Of a stretch of 64,000 bases of DNA, positions 27,633 through 35,699 are shown in pieces. This DNA comes from CAVRRZ01 sp963723745. Its GTDB lineage: Bacteria > Actinomycetota > Actinomycetes > Mycobacteriales > Geodermatophilaceae. The translations under genes and the position numbers were made by a program. Location: the NCBI GenBank assembly GCA_963723745.1, contig CAVRRZ010000001.1:1116001-1180000 (forward strand). The letters are read 5' to 3'. Position 1 is the stretch's first letter, and each line of letters starts with the position of its first letter. The notes under the pieces were generated by a model. The model saw only the letters and a list, made by a program, of their open reading frames with translations, was not told the DNA's origin and did not search any database.

Positions 27633-28235
27633 ATGCAGCACTACGTCGTCGGAGCCGGTGGACTTGGTCGCGAGTCGCTCGACGCAGCCATGGCAGCGGG
27701 GGTTCAGGTGACCGGTTTCCTGGACGAGGGCAGAGCCGGTGACACCATTCGGTCGCTTCCCGTGATCGAGCCGGGTGCCGCGCCGCCGTCCGCCGGATAC
27801 GTCATCGGGATCGCCAACCCCTCGGTGCGCCGCCGGTTGGCCGCGGAACTGGATGGCAGGGGCCTGCGGCCCTTCACCCTGGTGCACCCGCGGTCCGTGG
27901 TGGCGCCGGAGACGAGCCTGGCACCCGGATGCCTGGTTCTCGCGCAGGCGCACGTCTCCAGCAGTGTCACCGTCGGCGCGCATTCGCAGGTTCAGTACAA
28001 CGCCACGGTCGGCCATGACGCCGTCATCGGGCAGCGAGTGACCGTCCTGCCGGGCGCCAACATCTCCGGAGCGGTAGTGCTGGAGGACGACGTCACCATC
28101 GGCAGCAATGCCGTCGTCCTCCAGGGCCGCACCGTCGGGCGGGGCGCGTTCGTGGGGGCCGGCGCGGTGGTGACCCGCGATGTGCCGCCGGGGGTGGTCG
28201 TGGTGGGCTCCCCGGCCCGCCCGCTGGTTCGCTGA
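27633..28235 (+). CDS. NeuD/PglD-family sugar O- or N-acetyltransferase
   Basis: 200 residues. The N-terminal PglD_N-type fold is YVVGAGGLGRESLDAA. The C-terminal left-handed beta-helix has hexapeptide repeats (VTVGAHSQVQYNATVGHDAVIG), including the catalytic His of VGHD, and ends in GSPARPLV. PglD acetylates UDP-4-amino-sugars made by PglE-type aminotransferases, and a DegT enzyme (34153) and PglF-like dehydratase (5510) are present. It lies alone between the two RiPP clusters on the plus strand; its sugar substrate is inferred. Confidence 0.88.
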   Translation: MQHYVVGAGGLGRESLDAAMAAGVQVTGFLDEGRAGDTIRSLPVIEPGAAPPSAGYVIGIANPSVRRRLAAELDGRGLRPFTLVHPRSVVAPETSLAPGCLVLAQAHVSSSVTVGAHSQVQYNATVGHDAVIGQRVTVLPGANISGAVVLEDDVTIGSNAVVLQGRTVGRGAFVGAGAVVTRDVPPGVVVVGSPARPLVR

Positions 28236-28316
28236 CTCGTCCGGTGTCGCTGGAGAGGACGTCTTCGCAGGTCAAGCCCTTCCCGGATGGCGGGCCCGCC
28301 GCTAGCGTCCCGCCTC

Positions 28317-28595
28317 GTGCCCAGGCCTGTCGTGAAGATCGATCCCCAGGTGGTGTTCCGCCGGCTCGACGACCAGATGGTCCTCGTGCACCTGGGCACC
28401 AACCAGATCTTCGAGCTCAACGAGACCTCCGCCCGGCTGTTCGAGCTGTTGGCCGACCACGGTGACGTGACGGCGGCGACCCGACGACTGGTGGAGGAGT
28501 TCGCCGTCGACCCGGCGGACGTCAGCAAGGACGTCGACAGGACGCTCGCCGTCCTGGTCTCCGAGCGGCTGGTGACCCAGGTCGACGGTGTCTGA
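28317..28595 (+). CDS. Second-cluster RRE protein (PqqD family)
   Basis: About 92 residues from GTG 28317, with GTG 28332 as an alternative; neither has a strong ribosome site. The PqqD pattern is clear: VVFRRLDDQMVLVHLGTNQI, then LNETSARLFELLADHGDV and VDRTLAVLVSERLV. It should hold the leader of the 30551 precursor. Its stop overlaps the cyclase start by eight bases. Confidence 0.87.
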   Translation: MPRPVVKIDPQVVFRRLDDQMVLVHLGTNQIFELNETSARLFELLADHGDVTAATRRLVEEFAVDPADVSKDVDRTLAVLVSERLVTQVDGV

Positions 28596-30435
28596 CCGCG
28601 CCGTCGACGAGCGGGCGTGCGCACCCGGCACGTGGGTGCTGGTGGTCGACCCCCGCGGGGGGTGCTCGGCGGTGTCGCGGTCCGCCACCGTGCGGGACCT
28701 GGACGTGGCCGCCGAGACGAGGGCTCTCTCCCTCGTGCACGGCCGTTACTACGGCCTCGACGACGCAGGGCCGGGCGGGCAGGCGGCTGGCCTGCTCGCG
28801 GCCCACCGGCGCGAGGGCCTCGGCATGCTCCGGGGCATCGGAGGGTTCTTCTCGTTCGCGATCTGGGACCGCCCGAGCGAGACGCTGATCTGCGGGCGCG
28901 ACCCGCTCGGAATCCACCCGCTGTTCTGGACCCGGACCGGCGCCGGCCTGATGCTGTCGCCGTCCCTCGACACCCTGGTCCGCCAGCCGGAGGTCCCTCG
29001 GCGGGTCAACCGGGCGGCCATCGCCGACCACCTCCGGCACCACTGGCCGCGGCCCGAGGAGACGGTGTTCGACGGGATCTCCCGGGTCCTGCCCGGGCAC
29101 TGGCTGCGCGTCCGCGGCGGGTCGGTGACGACCGAGCGGTACTGGGATCCGCTGTTCCCCGGCAGCCATCCCGAGTGGATCGACCACGCGGACCTGGCAC
29201 GGTTCGACGAGCTCCTCGACCGATCGGTCCAACGCGCCGTCGACGGCCGCCGCACCGCGATCTATCTGAGCGGGGGACTGGACTCCGTCTCGGTCGGCGC
29301 TCTCGCCTCCGACCGCGTGAGCCGCGACGGCACGTCAGCGCCGCTCGCGCTGTCCCTCGCCTTCCCCGGGCCGGAGAACGAGGAAGAGATTCAGCGGGGC
29401 GTGGCTGACCGGCTCGGGATGCCGCACCTCGTCGCGACCTTGAGCGGGGCGCTGGGGGGCGACCGGCTCGTGCATGCCGCCGTTCACCGCGGCTCGGTGG
29501 GTGCCCCTCTCCAGAACCCCTGGCTGCCCGCGTATCGGTGGCTGGCCGGCCAGGCTGCCGGCCGCGGGTGCGACACCGTGCTCACGGGTAGCGGAGGGGA
29601 CGAGTGGTTGACGGTGACCCCGCTCTACTCGGCCGACCTGATCCGCACCGGTCGCCTGGGCGGCCTCCTCCGGCTGGGCCGGACGCAGGCCCGCTCGTAC
29701 GACCTGTCGCCCCTCCCGCTGGCGAGGAGCCTGCTGTGGGACTACGGGCTGCGGCCGCTGGCGGTGCACCGTCGAGCCAGCCTGATGCGGCGCTTCACAC
29801 CGGAGAGGTATGCGGCGCGGCGGTACGAATCGTTGCAGTCGTTGCTGGCCCGACGTCCCTGGCTCGTGCGGGACCCGGACCTGCGGGCTCAATTGCGCAG
29901 TCGGGACGCGGATTGGGCGCGTGGGCCGAGTGCGGACCACCTGCTTCCGCTGTCCGGGCCTCGGGAGTACTTCCGCGAGTGCCGGAAGGCCCTCGAGCAC
30001 CCGCTGGTGTCCATGGAGGCCGAGGAGGTCTTCGAGTACAGCGCCGGTGTGGGGGTCCAGGTGACCCATCCGTACTGGGACACCCGGCTGGTGGAGTTCC
30101 TGCATGCCACGCCCCCCGAGCTGCTCAACCACGACGGCCGCGCCAAGGCTCTGATCCGGAACACTCTGAGCCGCCGCTTTCCGCACCTCGGGTTCGAGCG
30201 TCAGCGGAAGGTCGTCACCGCCTCCTTCTTCGGGAAGACCGTCGTGCGCGAGGCGCCGACGGTCTGGCGGGAGATCGGCGGCATCCAGGCCCTCGCCGAC
30301 GCCGGGATCGTCGACCCCGAGGTCGGCGGCGCGCTCTACCTGGAGCGCCCCGTCACGCCGCACCCGGCGACGACGCTCACCGACCCCATGTGGGAGCTCC
30401 TGACCGTCGAGGGCTGGCTGCGACGCCACATCTGA
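28588..30435 (+). CDS. Asparagine-synthase-like RiPP (lasso) cyclase
   Basis: 615 residues, the normal full length. The N-terminal glutaminase-like domain is present (FFSFAIWDRPSETLICGRDPLG) but has no Cys at position 2, as expected for a cyclase that does not need ammonia. The PP-loop is YLSGGLDSVSV (228-235), and a second nucleotide-side motif LTGSGGDEWL follows. The C-terminal half carries SMEAEEVFEYSAGVGVQ. It should activate an Asp/Glu side chain and form an isopeptide bond in the precursor at 30551. In contrast to the cyclase at 24031, nothing is missing. Confidence 0.9.
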   Translation: MSDRAVDERACAPGTWVLVVDPRGGCSAVSRSATVRDLDVAAETRALSLVHGRYYGLDDAGPGGQAAGLLAAHRREGLGMLRGIGGFFSFAIWDRPSETLICGRDPLGIHPLFWTRTGAGLMLSPSLDTLVRQPEVPRRVNRAAIADHLRHHWPRPEETVFDGISRVLPGHWLRVRGGSVTTERYWDPLFPGSHPEWIDHADLARFDELLDRSVQRAVDGRRTAIYLSGGLDSVSVGALASDRVSRDGTSAPLALSLAFPGPENEEEIQRGVADRLGMPHLVATLSGALGGDRLVHAAVHRGSVGAPLQNPWLPAYRWLAGQAAGRGCDTVLTGSGGDEWLTVTPLYSADLIRTGRLGGLLRLGRTQARSYDLSPLPLARSLLWDYGLRPLAVHRRASLMRRFTPERYAARRYESLQSLLARRPWLVRDPDLRAQLRSRDADWARGPSADHLLPLSGPREYFRECRKALEHPLVSMEAEEVFEYSAGVGVQVTHPYWDTRLVEFLHATPPELLNHDGRAKALIRNTLSRRFPHLGFERQRKVVTASFFGKTVVREAPTVWREIGGIQALADAGIVDPEVGGALYLERPVTPHPATTLTDPMWELLTVEGWLRRHI

Positions 30436-30550
30436 CCGGCGGCGCCACGGTGACCTGCACGGATGGCGCGCCGATCCGTTGACCGGCCCGGGTGATCTCA
30501 GTACCGTCCGCGCGACCGGAGCACGAAACCCCAGGTGAAGAGGTAGTCCC

Positions 30551-30709
30551 ATGGACGAGCGCAAGCCGTGGTCGCCGATGCAGATCGAGCGGATCGGAGA
30601 CGTGGCCGACGTGCTGCGCATGCCGGGTGGCGGCAAGCTGAGCGCCGCCGGCGGCGACCCTGGTGACCCGAGGATCCCCAAGGGCATCTACAAGAAGAAG
30701 TGGAACTGA
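30551..30709 (+). CDS. Lasso-like RiPP precursor, atypical
   Basis: 52 residues; ATG 30551 has GAAGAGG about ten bases upstream. The leader resembles the RRE consensus loosely: W7, P9, I12, G16 (W.P..I...G), but the Thr expected six residues after the Gly is Leu22. The C-terminal half starts PGGGKLSAAGGD, followed by PGDPRIPKG and a basic end KKKWN. A ring between Gly28 and Asp36 would have nine members. The gene lies between the cyclase and the kinase and overlaps the kinase start by ten bases. Precursor status rests on position and leader shape; product structure is unknown. Confidence 0.75.
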   Translation: MDERKPWSPMQIERIGDVADVLRMPGGGKLSAAGGDPGDPRIPKGIYKKKWN

Positions 30710-31572
30710 CGTCGCCCGAAGGGCGCCTCGCAATCCACTCCCTCCGTCTCACCACCTCGCCGACGCCCGCGGGCGACGATGCACCACCACCCCCGGCGTC
30801 GGCCGAGGTGTGGCGAGACGCGGACGGCCGGTTGAGCGCCACCGCCTGGGCCGTCCCGGGCGGGCGGGTGCTCGTCGTCCCGAACGTCGGCCGGTTCACC
30901 TTCGTCCGCGGTTCGGACGACGTTCGGCTCGATCCCGAACCGGGCGTCGCGGACGACGTCGTCGACGACGCCTTCCACCGCATCGCCCTGCCCCTGGGGC
31001 TGCAGTTCCACGGACGGCAGGTGCTGCACGCCAGCGCGGTGACCGTGGCCGGCGGTGTCGTCGCGCTGTGCGGGGCATCGGGCGCCGGCAAGTCCACTCT
31101 GGCGTTCGCGCTCAGCCGACGAGGTCATCCGCTGTGCGCCGACGACGCGGTGGCCTTCGACCCTGCGACCTGCCCCGTCATGGTTGCCTGCATGCCCTTC
31201 CGGATGCGCCTGCGTCCGGCGTCCGCGGACTGGTTCGACGCTCCTGAGTTCCTCAAAGGGCTGGAGCGCGGGTCCGACTGGCAGGAGGGCGCGCGGGCGC
31301 CGTTCCGAGCGGCCTTCGTGCTGGAGCAGGAGCCCGACCCGGACGGTCCTGACGTCTGCGTCCGGCGGATACCGGCGGTGGACGCATTCGGCCTGCTGCT
31401 TCCGCATGCCTACTACGCGGGACTCGACGACCCTGGCGCCAACCGGTTACTGGTGTCGGGCTACTTCGACCTGGTCGAGCGGGTGCCCGTCTTCTCACTG
31501 CGCTACCGCCCGGCCCTGGAAATCCTCCACGACGTCACCACTGCCGTGGAGACGACGGTGGCGTCTCTGTGA
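30700..31572 (+). CDS. HPr-kinase-like protein of the second RiPP cluster
   Basis: 290 residues from GTG 30700, inside the end of the precursor gene. VLHASAVTVAGG gives the family's His110, Walker A is CGASGAGKST (124-133), and PLCADDAVAF carries the Asp pair. This is the same fold as the kinase at 22636, with about the same spacing. Related kinases modify the C-terminal Ser of lasso peptides, but this precursor has no terminal Ser; its only Ser after the leader Gly is Ser31. The target is therefore unclear. Confidence 0.83.
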   Translation: MELTSPEGRLAIHSLRLTTSPTPAGDDAPPPPASAEVWRDADGRLSATAWAVPGGRVLVVPNVGRFTFVRGSDDVRLDPEPGVADDVVDDAFHRIALPLGLQFHGRQVLHASAVTVAGGVVALCGASGAGKSTLAFALSRRGHPLCADDAVAFDPATCPVMVACMPFRMRLRPASADWFDAPEFLKGLERGSDWQEGARAPFRAAFVLEQEPDPDGPDVCVRRIPAVDAFGLLLPHAYYAGLDDPGANRLLVSGYFDLVERVPVFSLRYRPALEILHDVTTAVETTVASL

Positions 31573-32042
31573 GAGCAGGCGTCCTCCTCCGCTCCCTCCG
31601 AGCCGGCCTCCGCAGCCCCGTCCGCGCGTGGCTCGCAGTCCGCATGCTCGGGTGGGCGCTGGTGCTGCCCCTGCTGACCCGGCGGGTGCCGCTGGACCGG
31701 CTCGTCTCAGTCATGTGCATGGGCGCGGGGCGCCGCGGGACGCCCGGTGCGGCGGTCACCGCCGCCGACGTCGCCGGGATCGCCCGGTGGGCTCACCGGT
31801 TCGCCCGTGGCGCCCGCGGCGACAACTGCCTGCAGCGAAGCCTGCTCGTCTACCGCCAGCTCGCGGCGATCGGTGTGGAGCCGGTCCTGCGGATCGGAGC
31901 GCGACCCGGCGGCGAACGCCTCGAGGGACACGTGTGGGTCACCGTCGAGGACGTCCCCGTGCACGACCAGCCGGAGGACCTGGCCGGCTACGTGACCCTC
32001 ACCGCCTACGGGCCGGTCGGACGCCGGGGTGTCCCCACATGA
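31569..32042 (+). CDS. RiPP leader protease B2 (transglutaminase-like)
   Basis: 157 residues; GTG 31569 overlaps the kinase stop. The triad is intact: Cys87 in GDNCLQRSLL, His121 in EGHVWV and Asp133 in VHDQPED. A hydrophobic N-terminal segment (MLGWALVLPLL) is common in this family. It completes the second cluster (RRE, cyclase, precursor, kinase, protease). The gene ends 21 bases from the convergent polymerase gene. Confidence 0.92.
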   Translation: MRAGVLLRSLRAGLRSPVRAWLAVRMLGWALVLPLLTRRVPLDRLVSVMCMGAGRRGTPGAAVTAADVAGIARWAHRFARGARGDNCLQRSLLVYRQLAAIGVEPVLRIGARPGGERLEGHVWVTVEDVPVHDQPEDLAGYVTLTAYGPVGRRGVPT

Positions 32043-32063
32043 ACGGTCCCGTCGGAGCAGCGG

Positions 32064-33107
32064 TCAGCCGGCCACCCGGTACGGGCCGATCGCGCCCTCC
32101 TCGACCGACGCGAGCGCTGTGCCGGCTCCGGAGACGAAGGCCGCGAGGACGACGACGAACGGGAACGACGCGACGTAGTCGACCGAGGCGTGCAGGGCGA
32201 AACCGATGGCTGCCGCCGCCGACACGAGCGCGGCCGCTGGCGGGTCCGCGACAGAACCGGTGACGAACGGCCGAACCGCCATCCACATCAGCAGGCCCAA
32301 CACCGCCAACGCGCCGACCCAGCCCGTCTCGGCCGCCCACTGCAGGGTCACGGAGTGGGCCTCTTGGGTGTCGAGGTCCAGCTGCGCCGTCTCACTGGCC
32401 GCCGGAAAGCGGCCGAAGCCGACGCCCGACAGGGGGTTGTGGAAGCTGATCTGCACCGCGTCGTGCCACAAGTCGAGCCTGCGGTCGCTCAGCGACGACG
32501 CGGCAGCCGACTGGGCGGCCGATCGCTCGGTGGCTCCCGGCCGGTAGCTCACGGCGAGGACGAAGACGGCCAGGTGCGCCAGGAGGACGACGACGAGCGA
32601 CGCGGTGGCGCCGACTCCGCGTGAGACGTCGCGCCTGCCCGACCCCACCTTGGCGGCGACCAGCACGAGGGCGCCCGTCAGCAGCCCGGCCAGGGATCCC
32701 GTTACCGCTGTGACGAGGACGAGCCCCACGGCGGAGGCCAGCGCGGCGGTCCGCCACTCCTGGCGTGTCACGGTGACAGCGGCGAGGGCAGCCAACGCCG
32801 CGGCCTGGACGTAGAGCGCCGCGTTGGCGTTGGCGTAGCCGAGCGGAGGGGCGATCGGGTACCCGGAGAGGGCGCCCTCCTCCAGGAGGATCAGCAGTGC
32901 GATGGAGCTCACCACGAGGGCGACAACGACTTCGAGCACAGGGGCGAGCAGCCGCCCCAGCACGTGTGCCACGGCAGCCGCCGCGAGCATTGCCACCACG
33001 GCACGCGCGTCGCCGTCGCCGGTGATGACGACGGACGCCGACGCCGTGCCGATCGCCGTGACGACGAGCAGGAGCCCGACGGCGTCGGCCACGCGGGCCC
33101 GGGTCAC
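32064..33107 (-). CDS. O-antigen ligase/polymerase-family membrane protein
   Basis: 347 residues, with about nine to ten membrane helices and one long loop containing FHNPLSGVGFGRF and EAHSVTLQWAAETGWVG. This is the Wzy_C pattern, with the conserved loop His in the EAHS segment. It should polymerise or ligate undecaprenyl-linked repeat units outside the membrane. Its start overlaps the epimerase stop, so epimerase and polymerase form one minus-strand operon. Confidence 0.87.
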   Translation of the reverse strand: MTRARVADAVGLLLVVTAIGTASASVVITGDGDARAVVAMLAAAAVAHVLGRLLAPVLEVVVALVVSSIALLILLEEGALSGYPIAPPLGYANANAALYVQAAALAALAAVTVTRQEWRTAALASAVGLVLVTAVTGSLAGLLTGALVLVAAKVGSGRRDVSRGVGATASLVVVLLAHLAVFVLAVSYRPGATERSAAQSAAASSLSDRRLDLWHDAVQISFHNPLSGVGFGRFPAASETAQLDLDTQEAHSVTLQWAAETGWVGALAVLGLLMWMAVRPFVTGSVADPPAAALVSAAAAIGFALHASVDYVASFPFVVVLAAFVSGAGTALASVEEGAIGPYRVAG

Positions 33108-34072
33108 CCGGCCGGCACCGCACCGCCCACGGGCGCCGCGGATGGGTTCAGCGACTCGAACCAGGCGACCGTTCGCTCGAGCCCGGTGTGCAGGGGCGTG
33201 GGCGTCAGGTTCGGGAAGAGCGCGCGGAGTCGGCTGTTGTCGGCCTGTGAGTGGGGGACGTCGCCGGGCCGCAGCGGCTGGTGTTCGACCTCCAGCGGCC
33301 GGCCCAGGACGTCCTCGAGCACGGCGATCGCCTCGAGCAGCGTGGTGCGCGTGCCGAAGGCCAGGTTGACCGGGTCGGTGGAGGAGACGCGTGCCAGCAC
33401 GGCGTGCGTCAGCACCTCGGTGACGCTCTCCACGTAGGTGAAGTCACGGCTCTGCGTCCCGTCGCCGTGCACCGGCAGGGGGAGGCCGGCCAGGGCCGCG
33501 TCGATGAACGCGGGGATGACGGCGGCGTAGGCGTGACCCGCGGGTTGGAGCGGGCCGAACACGTTGAAGAACCGGAACGGCAGCACCTCCATGCCGTAGC
33601 ACGCGGCGTGGGACAGGGCGTAGCTCTCGGCGGCGAGCTTGCTGACGGCGTACGGGCTCATCGGTTCGCAGCGGAGGTCCTCGTGCTTGGGCAGCCGGGG
33701 GTTGCGGCCGTACACGGACGACGACGACGCCAGCACGACGTGCGCGCCGCCGGCTCGCCGCGCGGCCTCCAGCACCTCGAGCGTGCCCGTCGCGTTGGCG
33801 GCGTGGCTGGCCATGGGGTCGGCCACGGAGCGGGGGACCGAGGGGATCGCAGCGAGGTGGACGACGGACGCCGCCCCTGCCATCACCTCGTCCAGCAGAG
33901 CGCGGTCGAGGATGCTGCCTTCGACGAATTCCGCGTCGACGCCGTCGAGATTGTCGCGCCGGCCCGTGGACAGGTCGTCCAGTGCGGTCACCTGCACGCC
34001 GGGATGTTCGGACAGCTCGCGGCAGAGATTCGCGCCGATGAAACCGGCGCCCCCCGTGACGACGACCTTCAC
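33104..34072 (-). CDS. NAD-dependent sugar-nucleotide epimerase/dehydratase
   Basis: 322 residues. The nucleotide-binding loop is TGGAGFIGANL (near residue 6), the catalytic Ser-Tyr-Lys is SSSVYGRN with SPYAVSKLAAE, and the C-terminal substrate region is GDGTQSRDFTYVESV. This matches UDP-glucose or UDP-GlcNAc 4-epimerases of the extended SDR family (GalE/WbpP-like). It supplies a galacto-configured sugar for the glycan; the exact substrate is undetermined. Confidence 0.9.
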   Translation of the reverse strand: MKVVVTGGAGFIGANLCRELSEHPGVQVTALDDLSTGRRDNLDGVDAEFVEGSILDRALLDEVMAGAASVVHLAAIPSVPRSVADPMASHAANATGTLEVLEAARRAGGAHVVLASSSSVYGRNPRLPKHEDLRCEPMSPYAVSKLAAESYALSHAACYGMEVLPFRFFNVFGPLQPAGHAYAAVIPAFIDAALAGLPLPVHGDGTQSRDFTYVESVTEVLTHAVLARVSSTDPVNLAFGTRTTLLEAIAVLEDVLGRPLEVEHQPLRPGDVPHSQADNSRLRALFPNLTPTPLHTGLERTVAWFESLNPSAAPVGGAVPAG

Positions 34073-34152
34073 TCGCTTCTCCCTCGTTCCTGCGGGCCAC
34101 CCACCGTAGGGCGTGTCCGGTGCCCGGAGAAGGTGTTCGGCGGCGGATGCGG

Positions 34153-35382
34153 TCAGCCCACCAGCGTCGCTCGGGCAGTCGCGCGGGGGCCGCCGTACGT
34201 CGTCTCGAGCGCCCTCTCCATGGCGGGGAAGCGGGCGTAGAAGTGGATGCGTGCCACGGCGTCGGCCAGGCGGTGCATGTGGCCCCGCGTCATCTCGCTG
34301 TAGAGCGGCAGCGTCAGCACGCGCTGCGCCATCCGGTCCGTGACGGGAAGGGCGCCGCTCGTCGACGATGCCGCGTAGGCACGCTGGCGGTGGACGGGCG
34401 GGTGGTAGTACCGCCGGGAGTCGACGTTCTCCTGCTTCAGGGCCCCGCCGAGATCCGCGGCGTCGAGACCGAACAGGTCGGGGTCGATGACGAGGGTGAG
34501 GTCCTTGTAGGTCGAGACGTCGGACGCGTCGACGTGCTGGAACGACAGTCCGGGCAGGCCTTCGGTCGCGGCCTCGAAGGCGACGACGAGCTCGTTGCGG
34601 TGGGCGATGCGCTCGTCCAGTCCGTGCAGGGAGGCGACGGCGACGGCGGCGTGCAGTTCTGACATGCGGGCGTTGAGCCCGGGGAAGCGGCAGTCGTAGT
34701 TGCCGGGGTTGCCGTAGTCGCGGCCGAGGCGGACGGACTCCGCGAGCGAGGCGTCGCCGGTGGTCACCACGCCTCCCTCACCGGCCACGGCGACCTTGGT
34801 GGGGCTGAGGCTGAACACCTCTGCCGTGCCGAAGCTCCCTACCGGCCGGCCCCGGCGGCGACTGCCCAGGGCGTGTGCCGCGTCGTAGACGATGGGCAGT
34901 CCGGCGCGGTCGGCCACCGCCTGCAGCGCCTCCACCTCGCACGGGCGCCCGTAGATGTGCGTCGCCGACAGTGCGGCGGCTCCGTCCGCGAGCCGGGCGG
35001 CGTCCGCCGGGTCCAGGGTCATGTTGTTCGGGGCGACGTCGGCGAACCGTGGCGATCCGTTCGCCCACACCACGGCGTGCGCGCTCGCGGCGAAGGTGAA
35101 GCTGGGCATCACGACCTGCCCGGAGACGCCCAGGGCCTGGTACGTGAGCATCAGGCCGCTCGTGCAACTGGCGACCGCGACCGCGTGCGCGACGCCGCAG
35201 CGCTCGGCGACGCGCTCCTCGAGTTCGCGGACGACGGGACCGTTGGTCAGCACCCCGCTCTCGAGAATGGCGGCGAGCCGGCGGCTGAGCCCGGGGACGT
35301 CGGGGATGCGCGGCCGGGCCAGCGGCAGACCTTCGGGAAACGCCGGACTGCCACCGAAGGCGGCTGGAAGCGTGAGTCTCAT
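34153..35382 (-). CDS. DegT/DnrJ/EryC1/StrS-family sugar aminotransferase
   Basis: 409 residues from ATG 35382, chosen for the AGAGGTGG just upstream; an ATG at 35403 is less favourable. The PLP lysine is Lys196 in SLSPTKVAVAGEGG and the ring-nitrogen Asp is Asp167 in YDAAHALG. It transfers an amino group to a 4-keto sugar nucleotide, in line with the 4,6-dehydratase at 5510 and the PglD-like enzyme at 27633. It lies 80 bases upstream of the epimerase and probably shares its transcript. Confidence 0.9.
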   Translation of the reverse strand: MRLTLPAAFGGSPAFPEGLPLARPRIPDVPGLSRRLAAILESGVLTNGPVVRELEERVAERCGVAHAVAVASCTSGLMLTYQALGVSGQVVMPSFTFAASAHAVVWANGSPRFADVAPNNMTLDPADAARLADGAAALSATHIYGRPCEVEALQAVADRAGLPIVYDAAHALGSRRRGRPVGSFGTAEVFSLSPTKVAVAGEGGVVTTGDASLAESVRLGRDYGNPGNYDCRFPGLNARMSELHAAVAVASLHGLDERIAHRNELVVAFEAATEGLPGLSFQHVDASDVSTYKDLTLVIDPDLFGLDAADLGGALKQENVDSRRYYHPPVHRQRAYAASSTSGALPVTDRMAQRVLTLPLYSEMTRGHMHRLADAVARIHFYARFPAMERALETTYGGPRATARATLVG

Positions 35383-35534
35383 CGGCGGCGCCACCTCTTC
35401 CATCCCTCGTGATGAGGCGCCGCCGCGCCGGCGGCCTCCCCGTTCCCGTGGGCAGGCACCCTAGGGGCTCTCGGACGCGATCGGGCAGGAAATCGTCTCC
35501 GCGAGACATCGAACGACAACGGCCCGGACCGATA

Positions 35535-35572
35535 GCGCCCGCCCGGCGGCACGGAGGCCGCCGGGCGGGCGC
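35535..35572 (-). terminator. Perfect 16-bp hairpin terminator
   Basis: GCGCCCGCCCGGCGGC (35535-35550) and its exact reverse complement (35557-35572) are separated by six bases. It begins 15 bases beyond the stop of the minus-strand remnant ending at 35587 and lies upstream of the aminotransferase gene. It probably ended transcription of the gene of which only the remnant is left. Confidence 0.75.
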
Positions 35573-35586
35573 AGGCGCGAGCGCGA

Positions 35587-35646
35587 TCAGCTGGTGGTGA
35601 ACGTCCACCTGGTAGTTTCCATCGGGTTGCCGGCCTTGTCGGCTCC
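35587..35646 (-). pseudogene. Remnant: C-terminal end of an Ig-like (Big_5-type) domain protein
   Basis: About 20 codons remain, reading GADKAGNPMETTRWTFTTS and a stop. That is the typical last strand pair of bacterial Ig-like Big_5 domains (..D.AGNPM..TTW.FTT). No upstream part of such a gene exists; the homology stops where the inverted repeat 35649-35698 begins. The hairpin terminator follows it. This looks like the tail of a large surface protein gene left after a deletion. Confidence 0.55.
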
Positions 35647-35648
35647 TC

Positions 35649-35698
35649 CCGGTTCCTGGTGAACACCCCTCTCAACGGTAGAGTTCACCAGGAACCGG
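35649..35698. repeat. Perfect 16-bp inverted repeat at a rearrangement joint
   Basis: CCGGTTCCTGGTGAAC (35649-35664) and GTTCACCAGGAACCGG (35683-35698) flank an 18-base spacer. Gene remnants abut both sides: the Ig-like tail on the left, a 5'-truncated sugar transferase on the right. It may be a site-specific recombination or element end, or a terminator; I cannot tell which. Confidence 0.7.
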
Positions 35699-35699
35699 A

